Assembly (NCBI GenBank): GCA_903845315.1
Contig: CAIMWY010000305.1
Span: 1 to 13,289 of the forward strand
Length of the DNA: 13,289 nucleotides
Direction of reading: 5' to 3'
DNA from: an uncultured Burkholderiales bacterium
Lineage (GTDB): Bacteria; Pseudomonadota; Gammaproteobacteria; Burkholderiales; Burkholderiaceae
Under the pieces are notes generated by a model. The model did not search any database and was not told the origin of the DNA. It was given only the letters and a program-made list of their open reading frames with translations. Positions within the stretch are counted from its first letter, which is position 1. Each line of letters opens with the position of its first letter. Positions 1 to 6,400 of the stretch are shown here, piece after piece. A program made the translations under genes and the position numbers.

Positions 1-297
1 AAGTGCAGAAGACAGCAATCTCAAACCATAGGAGCCTGTGTCAACCAATATATGCGGAATGCTCTGACAGTTTGTGGTTTGAGGCAGACAAATCTCCAAA
101 GTCACAAAGGCTTGATTGGGGTAGCTTAAATTTGCAGACCATTTTTCAACAGTGACTGTGATCTCATTGGCGTTATTGGCGGAGGGTGTCAAAGCGAGTA
201 ATGAACTATCAGTGTTTGTCGAAGAGCCTGAGCCACCGCCGCAAGAAGTCACCATGCATAGCGCACAGACAAGCAAAAAAATTCGAAGTCCAAACAT
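1..297 (-). CDS. DUF3443-family lipoprotein, N-terminal part (runs off left edge)
   Basis: This is the first 99 codons of a minus-strand gene that continues beyond the window. The start is an ATG directly after the stop codon of the upstream DUF2844 gene, so the two are probably translationally coupled. The product opens with a hydrophobic export signal and a lipobox-like VTSC (Cys19), followed by a Gly/Ser-rich linker, so it is probably a lipoprotein. Around residues 63-99 it carries the pattern I associate with DUF3443: FVTLEIC, two spaced cysteines (70 and 77), then HILVDTGSYGLRLL (82-95). DUF3443 proteins occur beside DUF2844 genes in Burkholderiales; their function is unknown. The DTGS motif (86-89) resembles the active-site loop of retropepsin-like aspartyl proteases, but catalysis is only a suggestion here. 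The family call rests on remembered motifs and neighbourhood, with most of the protein unseen. Confidence 0.8.
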   Translation of the reverse strand, partial: MFGLRIFLLVCALCMVTSCGGGSGSSTNTDSSLLALTPSANNANEITVTVEKWSANLSYPNQAFVTLEICLPQTTNCQSIPHILVDTGSYGLRLLSSAL

Positions 298-753
298 TTA
301 CTGGATGTCGTTGATGCTCACGCCTTGCGGTGCATGTGTGGGTGCAAAAGCGATGCCTAAAAAATGATTCATTCGACCGCCTGTTTGCAATACAAAGTCA
401 GCCGCGTTAATTGCAATGGGCGACCTGGCTGAAGGAGTCTGAGGTTGAGCTAATTGATAGCGGCTATAAAAGTTGCCTAAAAGGGGGGATAAGTCGGGTT
501 TGCTTGCGCCAGTCCAAGCAACGCCAAATACAACACCCGACGTATTTAGATATTCATGAATCTCTATGTCATCTTGTGTGATGATTCTTTTGATGCTGTA
601 TGTCAAAGGCTTTGGTGAAATCAAAGCATTGCTGGTCTTGATCGACGCACTGTGGCCCAAAGTCAGAGATGCGGAGCCCAATTCGGCATGAAGGCAAGGA
701 GTCGCCATGCTCAAAAGAAAGAGCCAACACATGAATTTAGGAAATCGAACCAT
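298..753 (-). CDS. DUF2844 domain-containing exported protein
   Basis: A 151-residue protein with an N-terminal signal peptide (hydrophobic stretch about residues 8-20, probable cleavage after LHA at 23), so the mature protein is likely periplasmic or exported. The body matches what I know of DUF2844: a central segment with IHEYLNTSGVVFGVAWTG (about 66-83), a following PDLSPLLGNF, and a C-terminal block with LQTGGRMNHFLGIAFAP and GVSINDI. The function is unknown. It sits directly upstream of the DUF3443 lipoprotein (stop and next ATG abut), an arrangement typical of Burkholderiales, suggesting a joint envelope role. The ATG at 753 is the only sensible start; AGGA lies 13 nt upstream, rather far, and a perfect inverted repeat overlaps both. 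Base composition is more AT-rich than the housekeeping genes to the right. Confidence 0.85.
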   Translation of the reverse strand: MVRFPKFMCWLFLLSMATPCLHAELGSASLTLGHSASIKTSNALISPKPLTYSIKRIITQDDIEIHEYLNTSGVVFGVAWTGASKPDLSPLLGNFYSRYQLAQPQTPSARSPIAINAADFVLQTGGRMNHFLGIAFAPTHAPQGVSINDIQ

Positions 754-772
754 AGGATTATTTTAATCCTAT
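752..772 (-). promoter_or_regulatory. Perfect inverted repeat over the DUF2844 start codon
   Basis: The arms ATAGGATTA (752-760) and TAATCCTAT (764-772) are perfect 9-bp complements around a TTT centre. In the minus-strand transcript the 5' arm carries the only Shine-Dalgarno-like AGGA and the 3' arm ends with the first two bases of the AUG of the DUF2844 gene. Folded, the hairpin would hide both. It could be a translational control hairpin or a DNA operator for a dimeric regulator; the sequence does not say which. Confidence 0.5.
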
Positions 773-858
773 AGTATGAGTTTGAGGGAAATTACGGTGA
801 CTCCTACCAGAGCCTCACAAACTTGTTCTAACTTCAGCAGTTTTCGAGATGCAAGTCT

Positions 859-1560
859 TTACAAGGGCAAAGCCTCAAACGTGTCGTAGGTTTTTTTGAG
901 CCAATTTTTAACGCGCTGGCGTTCCAGTAAGCCCAGTGCGTCAGCACCTGCGGGGTGGTTTAAGGCCGCCCAAAAACTGGCGTTTTGACGGTCAATTTTG
1001 CGCATACTGGCTTCTTGCAGCAGACCCAAGCTCACCACGCGTGCGCCAAGTTGCAAGGACTTTTGCAAAGCAGATGACTGCTCCAGTTGTGAAAAATCGC
1101 TGCCACGCCCTAAGTTTTTTACGATCACATAGTTTGGGGCCGCTCCAAAGGTGTCGATCAATTTAGCTAACAAGTCCACAGAGTCTTTGCCCGCATCTGC
1201 GATGTGCCAGAAATTCACGGCCACACCCATGTCTGCCATCACGGCAAACAAATCTGAGTCTTTCACCCAACGTGCGAGGGGTGAGGATGTTTGTGCCGCT
1301 CGGTCGACGATCACACTTTGTTTTTTGCCTGAAAAATTTTGCTCTAAAGCGGCAGCAACCAAGTCCAAACTTTCATAACTGTCAATGACCACGGGGGACG
1401 CAAAGTCTTCGTAAAAGCGAATGAACGATGTATGCGAGCGGTCGGTGTCAAACCCTGTGAATAACGCGTTTTTGTCGATGAAGTATTGCGCTAATACGCG
1501 AGCCACCACAGATTTTCCAACGCCGCCTTTTTCGCCACCGATGAAATTGAGAGAGCTCAT
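859..1560 (-). CDS. Orphan ParA/MinD-like P-loop ATPase
   Basis: A 233-residue protein of the deviant Walker-A (SIMIBI) ATPase class. The N-terminus reads IGGEKGGVGKS (7-17), with the signature lysine K11 and catalytic-loop K16 of ParA/MinD proteins. A switch-I-like FDTDRSHTSF follows (37-46), and a Walker-B-like VIVDRAAQTS (83-92) in which the usual DTPPG-type sequence is replaced by DRAAQ. There is no N-terminal DNA-binding extension and no C-terminal amphipathic membrane helix that I can recognise. The ATG at 1560 is chosen because the protein then begins just before the first beta strand, as in relatives; an in-frame start 30 codons upstream adds a cysteine-rich extension with no family support. 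No ParB, MinE or plasmid replication gene is beside it, so the cargo is unknown. It resembles small ATPases of plasmid stability or mobilisation modules, but this is only an analogy. Confidence 0.8.
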   Translation of the reverse strand: MSSLNFIGGEKGGVGKSVVARVLAQYFIDKNALFTGFDTDRSHTSFIRFYEDFASPVVIDSYESLDLVAAALEQNFSGKKQSVIVDRAAQTSSPLARWVKDSDLFAVMADMGVAVNFWHIADAGKDSVDLLAKLIDTFGAAPNYVIVKNLGRGSDFSQLEQSSALQKSLQLGARVVSLGLLQEASMRKIDRQNASFWAALNHPAGADALGLLERQRVKNWLKKTYDTFEALPL

Positions 1561-1980
1561 ATTGTTCTTTTGAAAGATAGAAGTCCACAAGCAAAATGGC
1601 TTGATGCTTGAACTTAGCAAGAAGCATGCGCATGCTTGCACGACCAACAAGGGGTTCGCTGCCTTGAAATGGTGCGCCCCGTGCGGCCATGCACCAAGAG
1701 AGAGTTAGCTCTGTCATGCTTGTCCATGGCACCCGCCTAACTTAGGAGTCAGTGTTTTCACGCTACGTCTGGTGCGGGCACCACCTGCGCGCGTCTTGTC
1801 CGTGCAGCGATGGGTGCGTGGCGGCTTGGTGAATTTAGCCAGCACTTCACGGCTTGGCCTTCGCAATAGTCCTTGGGTAGTCAAAGCCAATTGCTTTAGG
1901 TGACCGTCCAATTTGGGTTTTTCTTCTTTAATAGGGGTTGAAGTGTTGGCGCTTCAAACTTTTTATTTCGGAGATACACC
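1561..1980. other. 420-bp intergenic region between the ParA-like gene and tctC-type gene
   Basis: This gap separates two divergent genes and should hold both promoters, but I could not find a convincing -35/-10 pair for either. It contains a perfect 16-bp palindrome (1622-1637), a compact hairpin with arms TGGTGC/GCACCA (1770-1783), and the same two hexamers again further apart (1670-1675 and 1691-1696). A 65-codon minus-strand frame starting with TTG near 1911 is Arg/Thr-rich, has no Shine-Dalgarno and matches nothing I know, so it is not called. I see no RNA gene or insertion sequence. Confidence 0.6.
1622..1637. repeat. 16-bp perfect palindrome upstream of the ParA-like gene
   Basis: The sequence AAGCATGCGCATGCTT is its own reverse complement and contains two overlapping GCATGC cores. 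It ends about 62 bp upstream of the ATPase start codon. Autoregulation through upstream palindromes is common for partition-type ATPase operons, so an operator role is plausible, but no regulator is encoded here and the assignment is inference. Confidence 0.45.
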
Positions 1981-2964
1981 ATGCATTTCAAACACCTGAT
2001 CTCTTTGGCCTTTGCCTTTGCCACTGCCGCCACCGTACTGGTGCCTATTGCAGCCAGCGCCCAACAGGCTTACCCCAACCGGCCCGTCAAGATCATCGTG
2101 CCGTTTGCCGCCAGTGGTCCTGCCGATAACTACGCACGTTTCATGGCACAGCGTTTGCAAGATACCTTTGGGCAGCCTTTTGTGGTGGACAACCGCCCCG
2201 GTGCAGGCTCCATCATCGGCACTGATGCAGCTGCCAAATCGCCCGCAGACGGCTACACCTTGTTGATGATGTCCAACACCCAGACGGTCAACGAGTCCTT
2301 GATTCCCAACAAACCCTTCAACTTGCTCAAAGATTTTTCACCGATTGCACCAATCAACTATTCCGACTTGGTGTTGGTGGTCAACCCAGCTGTGAACGCC
2401 AATTCCTTGCAAGACCTGATCAAGTTGGCCAAAGCCAGCCCAGGCAAATTGAATTACGCGTCCTCTGGCAACGGCACGCCGTACCACATGGCTGGTGAGT
2501 TGTTCAAACACATGGCGGATATCCAAATGACCCATATTCCCTACAAAGGCAGTGCAGCTGCGCGCACCGATGTGTTGTCGGGCCAGGTCGACATGATGTT
2601 TGATGCCGTGACCACCATGTCTGAAAACATCAAAGCTGGCAAAGTGCGTGGCTTGGCGACCACCGGACGCGCGCGCTCGTCGGTCACATTGGACATTCCC
2701 ACCGTCAGTGAGCAAGGTGTTGCCAAGTATGAGGCAGTCATTTGGCTGGGCTTGATGGCACCCGCTGGCACGCCCGAGGCCATCGTCAACCGCTTGAACA
2801 CCGAGGTCAACAAGATCATCAACTCTGCAGACGTCAAAGCTGCGTGGGCCAAGCAGGGCGCGGTGCCCATGTCGATGTCCGTACCCGCATTTACCAAATA
2901 TGTGGCAGAAGACGTGGCCAAGTGGGCCACCATCGTCAAAGTCTCAGGCGCCAAAGCCGACTGA
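1981..2964 (+). CDS. Bug/TctC-family tripartite tricarboxylate transporter substrate-binding protein
   Basis: A 327-residue periplasmic solute receptor. It has a classic Sec signal peptide (positive MHFKH, hydrophobic 7-22, cleavage after ASA at 25-27). The mature protein begins with the Bug-family signature YPNRPVKIIVPFAASGPADN (31-50), followed by FVVDNRPGAG, an ADGYTLL segment and the later THIPYKG and GQVDMMFD blocks. Bug proteins bind carboxylates, amino acids or aromatic acids and are very numerous in Burkholderiales, often without adjacent TctA/TctB membrane genes, as here. The start is supported by a GGAG Shine-Dalgarno 8 bp upstream. The hydroxylase genes begin 12 bp after its stop, so this receptor probably captures the compound they oxidise, or one related to it. 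The ligand cannot be read from the sequence; the gene name tctC is withheld because Bug paralogues differ in ligand. Confidence 0.93.
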   Translation: MHFKHLISLAFAFATAATVLVPIAASAQQAYPNRPVKIIVPFAASGPADNYARFMAQRLQDTFGQPFVVDNRPGAGSIIGTDAAAKSPADGYTLLMMSNTQTVNESLIPNKPFNLLKDFSPIAPINYSDLVLVVNPAVNANSLQDLIKLAKASPGKLNYASSGNGTPYHMAGELFKHMADIQMTHIPYKGSAAARTDVLSGQVDMMFDAVTTMSENIKAGKVRGLATTGRARSSVTLDIPTVSEQGVAKYEAVIWLGLMAPAGTPEAIVNRLNTEVNKIINSADVKAAWAKQGAVPMSMSVPAFTKYVAEDVAKWATIVKVSGAKAD

Positions 2965-2976
2965 TCGGGCCGCGTC

Positions 2977-3447
2977 ATGTCAGTGATTCAATTTGAACTA
3001 AATGGCCACAGCCAACGTGTCGAGGCACAAGACAACGACAACCTGCTCGACATCTTGCGCACAAGCTGCGGTCAAAAGTCGGCGCGCTTTGGTTGCGGTT
3101 TGTCGCAGTGCGGTGCTTGCCATGTCTTGTTGGACGACCACGCCGTGCCGGCATGCAGTACCCCCATGTGGTCGGTGGCTGGCAAGCAGGTGGTCACGCT
3201 GGAGGGCTTGGGGAACGACTCCCACCCCCACCCCTTGCAAACCGCGTTCTGTCAGCAGCAAGCGGCGCAGTGTGGCTATTGCAGCAGCGGCATGTTGATG
3301 ACCTCGGCTGCTCTGCTCAAGCACAACCCGAGCCCCACACCCGATCAGGTGCGAGAGGCTTTGCAGGGCAATTTGTGTCGCTGCGGCACGCACAACCGCA
3401 TCGTGCGTGCTGTCTGTCAAGCTGCACAAGCCATGGAGGGCGCATGA
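2977..3447 (+). CDS. [2Fe-2S] subunit of a molybdenum hydroxylase (IorA/NicA-like)
   Basis: A 156-residue electron-transfer subunit of the xanthine oxidase superfamily. All eight cluster ligands are visible. The plant-type ferredoxin N-domain has Cys40, 45 and 48 in GCGLSQCGAC plus Cys60. The C-terminal helical domain has Cys99 and 102 in QCGYCSSGM and Cys134 and 136 in NLCRCGTH. Size and motifs match IorA (isoquinoline 1-oxidoreductase alpha) and NicA (nicotinate dehydrogenase small subunit). It would pass electrons from the molybdopterin centre of the next gene product to an acceptor. It lies 12 bp after the Bug receptor gene, and its stop overlaps the start of the large subunit by ATGA, so the two subunits are translationally coupled. 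No export signal is seen, so the complex is probably cytoplasmic. The substrate is unknown. Confidence 0.94.
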   Translation: MSVIQFELNGHSQRVEAQDNDNLLDILRTSCGQKSARFGCGLSQCGACHVLLDDHAVPACSTPMWSVAGKQVVTLEGLGNDSHPHPLQTAFCQQQAAQCGYCSSGMLMTSAALLKHNPSPTPDQVREALQGNLCRCGTHNRIVRAVCQAAQAMEGA

Positions 3448-5645
3448 GCACAGCTATAGACAAACCCTCGGTGTTGCCGGGCGGCCTCAACACCAATCGA
3501 CAACTGGCGCAGTGGTTGCAGTTTTTACCCAGCGGCCGTGTTCGTTTGCTATCGGGCAAAGTCGAAATTGGTCAAGGCATCTTGCACGCGCTGGCACAAA
3601 TTGCGGCCCAAGAGTTGGCCGTCGACCTCAGTTGTTTTGAGGCTGTTGCGGCCAACACATCCTTCAGCCCAAACGAGGCCGTGACTTCTGGCAGCTTGTC
3701 GATTCAAGATTCGGGCATCGCGGTGCGCTTGGCATCTCGGCATGCCCGCATGTTGTTCACCCAAACTGTCGCCACGCAATACGCTGTGGATGCACAAGAC
3801 ATTCAGGTGGTGAGCGGTCAATTTGTGCATGGCGGTAAGACGCTGTGTGGGTATGGCGATGTTTGCCACAAGGTCAATCTATCGGTTGAGGTGTTGCCTG
3901 CCAGCCAATTGCCCGCTGTGGTGTTGGCGCCAACGGTATCTCCCATGCGTCCAGACTTGGCGCGTAAATTCTTTGCCGCTGCCGATTACGTGCAAGACCT
4001 TGAGTTGCCCGGCATGCTGCACGCCCGCATGCTGCGCCCACCCAATTTGCAAGCCCGCTTGAGCGATGACGCTTGGTTGCAAGTGCAGCAAGCGGTGCAA
4101 GTCCTGCCAGGTGTGCAAGGGGCCTACCGAGAAGGCTGCCAAATCGGCGTCATCGCGCACAGCGAGGCCCAGGCCTTGCGGGCAGTAGAAGTGCTGGCAA
4201 AACAGTTGATCGACGCAGCAGCTTGGCATATCCCTGCAGAGTTGCCCGACGTCTCGCAACTCACCCCTTGGTTGAGAAGCAGCCCTTTGCAAACCACCAC
4301 TGTGGCTTCGTCTGGCGCTGCAGTTGCCTTGGCCGACAGCGCTGCGGTGCGAAGCTTGCAGGCAGACTATGCCCGAGGCTATGTGCAACATGGTTCCATG
4401 TCGCCTTCGTGTGCGCTGGCGCAATGGACAGGCGATGGTGTGCAGGTCTGGAGCCATTCACAAGGCATCTTCAACTTGCGCCGCGACATGGCCTTGGCAC
4501 TGGGGTGTACGCCTGAGCAGGTGACCATTCAACACGTGCAAGGTGCCGGGTGCTATGGCCACAACGGGGCCGACGACGTGGCGTTTGATGCCGCATGGGT
4601 GGCGCGGTTTGTGCCCGGAACTGCCGTGCGCGTGCTGTGGTCGCGCCACGATGAAATGGCGTGGTCGCCTTTGGGGCCTGCTATGAGCATTCGCTTACAA
4701 GTTGGGTTAAATGCACAAGATCGAGTGGTGTTTTGGCAGCACGATGTCTGGAGTCAAGGCCACGGCACACGACCAGGCCGCAATCCAACGCCTGCTTTGT
4801 TGGGCTGCTGGTTGCAGCACGGTGCTTTCCCTGTGTTGATTGCCGAGAATGCTGCCTTGGCTGTCGGGGGTGGCTCAGAGCGCAATGCGGTGCCACCTTA
4901 CCAATTTGACGCGGCACACATTTACAACCACCGTGTCATGCAAATGCCCATGCGCGTGTCCGCGTTGAGGGGCTTGGGTGCGCACGCCAATGTGTTTGCG
5001 GCCGAGTCTTTCATGGACGAAGTGGCGCACAGCACAGGGCAAGATCCTTTGGCTTTGCGCTTGCAGTATTTGCACGATTCACGTGGGCGCGCAGTGCTCG
5101 AAAAAGTGGTGCAACAAGCACATTGGATCGAGCGAGATGCACGCCAACAGGCTCATGCAGCCAAGGGTGCTGACACCGCTTGGGGTCAAGGCTTGGCCTA
5201 TGCCCGCTACAAAAATACGGGTGCCTACTGCGCCATGGTGGCCGAAGTGGAAGTAGCCGAGCAAGTGCGTGTGAAGCGTCTTTATATCGTGACCGATGTG
5301 GGTCATGTGGTGGATGCGGATGGCGTGATCAACCAACTCGAAGGCGGCGCCATTCAAGCGGCCAGCTGGACCTTGATGGAGGCGGCGCGGTTTGATCGCC
5401 AACAAGTGCTCAGTGTGGACTGGGAGACCTATCCCATTTTTCGGTTTGGCGATGTGCCTGAGGTGTCGGTCGAACTGTTGACCGACGCTGCGAACCCTTC
5501 GGTGGGTGCCGGCGAAGCCACCATCGGCCCGTGTGCGGCAGCCATTGGTAACGCGGTGTTCCATGCGCTGGGTGTGCGGGTGCGCGAGATGCCCATCACC
5601 CCCGAGCAAATTCTCACCGCGATGCACCAAGCAGAAAGTGCTTGA
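3444..5645 (+). CDS. Molybdopterin-binding subunit of a xanthine dehydrogenase-family hydroxylase (IorB/NicB-like)
   Basis: A 733-residue catalytic subunit. The ATG at 3444 overlaps the upstream stop and has GGAGGG 3 bp before it; the frame is open further upstream, but that part shadows the [2Fe-2S] gene. The N-terminus has SGKVEIGQGILHALAQ (37-52), typical of the IorB/NicB-type layout. Later landmarks are GAGCYGHNGADD (367-378), an LRGLGAHANVFAAESFMDE stretch (508-526) and the C-terminal GAGEATIGP (688-696), whose Glu691 fits the catalytic glutamate that activates the Mo-bound water in this family. These enzymes hydroxylate a carbon next to a ring nitrogen, or a similar position. NicB of nicotinate degraders carries C-terminal cytochrome c domains; this protein has none and ends shortly after the glutamate motif. 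No TAT signal is seen, so a cytoplasmic location is inferred. No FAD subunit gene is linked, so the acceptor is unknown. Confidence 0.92.
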   Translation: MSTAIDKPSVLPGGLNTNRQLAQWLQFLPSGRVRLLSGKVEIGQGILHALAQIAAQELAVDLSCFEAVAANTSFSPNEAVTSGSLSIQDSGIAVRLASRHARMLFTQTVATQYAVDAQDIQVVSGQFVHGGKTLCGYGDVCHKVNLSVEVLPASQLPAVVLAPTVSPMRPDLARKFFAAADYVQDLELPGMLHARMLRPPNLQARLSDDAWLQVQQAVQVLPGVQGAYREGCQIGVIAHSEAQALRAVEVLAKQLIDAAAWHIPAELPDVSQLTPWLRSSPLQTTTVASSGAAVALADSAAVRSLQADYARGYVQHGSMSPSCALAQWTGDGVQVWSHSQGIFNLRRDMALALGCTPEQVTIQHVQGAGCYGHNGADDVAFDAAWVARFVPGTAVRVLWSRHDEMAWSPLGPAMSIRLQVGLNAQDRVVFWQHDVWSQGHGTRPGRNPTPALLGCWLQHGAFPVLIAENAALAVGGGSERNAVPPYQFDAAHIYNHRVMQMPMRVSALRGLGAHANVFAAESFMDEVAHSTGQDPLALRLQYLHDSRGRAVLEKVVQQAHWIERDARQQAHAAKGADTAWGQGLAYARYKNTGAYCAMVAEVEVAEQVRVKRLYIVTDVGHVVDADGVINQLEGGAIQAASWTLMEAARFDRQQVLSVDWETYPIFRFGDVPEVSVELLTDAANPSVGAGEATIGPCAAAIGNAVFHALGVRVREMPITPEQILTAMHQAESA

Positions 5646-5674
5646 GCTGATTCTTATTTGACACAGGAGTTTTG

Positions 5675-6373
5675 ATGGAATTGCATATTTTGAGTGGTGG
5701 CGCCGCCGCAGGGTTGGTTGAGCCATTGCAGGCAGAGTTCGAAGCCGCGCATGCGTGCCGCGTGATGGGCACTTTCAGCGCGGTGGGTGCCATGAAAGAA
5801 AAGTTGTTGGCCGGTGCGCCGTGTGACTTGGTCATCTTGACGCAGGCCTTGGTCGATGGCTTGGTGGCCTCAGGCCATGTCAGCGCTGACAGCGTGCGCA
5901 ATTTGGGGGTGGTCAAAACCGGGTTGGCTGTGAAGACGGGCACGCCCAATCCCGCCATCCAGACACGTGCCGATTTGCAAGCGGCATTTCGTGCGGCAGA
6001 GGGCATTTATTTTCCAGACCCCCAACTCGCCACTGCGGGCATTCACTTCTTGAAGGTGCTCACTGCCTTGGGCTTGGATGTTGAGCTGGCCGATCGTTTT
6101 CGCACCTACCCCAATGGCGCCACCGCCATGCGCGAAATGGCCCAGGCCAGCGGGCATGTGATGGGCGGCACACAAGTGACTGAAATCAACTACACCCAGG
6201 GAGTCGATTTGATTGGCTTGTTTCCCAAAGAGTTCGAACTGGCTACGGTCTATGCCTTGGGCGTAGCCACCGAAGCCAAACAAGCCCAGCTGGCGCAGCA
6301 ACTGGCTGAGCAACTCACCAGTGACAGCACGCGCGCTCTGCGCACAGCGCTTGGGTTTGAGTTGGCCGACTAA
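5675..6373 (+). CDS. ModA-like substrate-binding-domain protein without signal peptide
   Basis: A 232-residue type II periplasmic-binding-protein fold related to molybdate receptor ModA. Visible blocks are ILSGGAAAGLVEPLQAEFEA (5-24), GTFSAVGAMKEKLLAGAPCD (32-51), DLVILTQALVDGL, an IYFPDPQLATAGIHF segment (111-125) and a C-terminal EFELATVYALGVA. ModA normally opens with an export signal; this protein starts at the first beta strand, so it is probably cytoplasmic. The ATG at 5675 has AGGAG 5 bp upstream; the TTG one codon earlier is less likely, and neither start adds a signal. It lies 29 bp after the molybdopterin hydroxylase gene, with no ModB/ModC beside it. It may bind an anion or the hydroxylase substrate, act as a sensor, or assist cofactor supply; none of these is shown by the sequence. 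Confidence 0.85.
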   Translation: MELHILSGGAAAGLVEPLQAEFEAAHACRVMGTFSAVGAMKEKLLAGAPCDLVILTQALVDGLVASGHVSADSVRNLGVVKTGLAVKTGTPNPAIQTRADLQAAFRAAEGIYFPDPQLATAGIHFLKVLTALGLDVELADRFRTYPNGATAMREMAQASGHVMGGTQVTEINYTQGVDLIGLFPKEFELATVYALGVATEAKQAQLAQQLAEQLTSDSTRALRTALGFELAD

Positions 6374-6376
6374 AAT
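6371..6376 (+). promoter_or_regulatory. Possible -10 element for greB
   Basis: TAAAAT lies at the stop codon of the ModA-like gene, 24 bp before the greB ATG. It resembles a sigma-70 -10 box, and GC-rich sequence follows, as often seen at Burkholderiales promoters. No good -35 is at the right distance: TTGGGT at 6351 leaves only a 14-bp spacer. If it is used, the transcript would start near 6383. Confidence 0.3.
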
Positions 6377-6400
6377 TGCGGGCATGACAAAGCCCGTTCT

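Noticed and set aside
1561..1650. 30-codon upstream extension of the ParA-like ATPase
   Set aside because: It adds a cysteine-rich segment not expected before the first beta strand of this family; the ATG at 1560 fits better, though its Shine-Dalgarno is weak.
1714..1911. 65-codon minus-strand frame in the 420-bp gap
   Set aside because: TTG start, no Shine-Dalgarno, Arg/Thr-rich composition and no family I recognise; probably non-coding.
3093..3443. Open frame that would extend the molybdopterin subunit by 117 residues upstream
   Set aside because: It lies in another frame of the well-supported [2Fe-2S] gene; the ATG at 3444 has a strong Shine-Dalgarno and the usual ATGA overlap.
6379..6396. 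CGGGC/GCCCG hairpin as terminator of the hydroxylase operon
   Set aside because: The stem is only 5 bp with an 8-base loop and is followed by TTCT rather than a T tract, so it is not called as a terminator.
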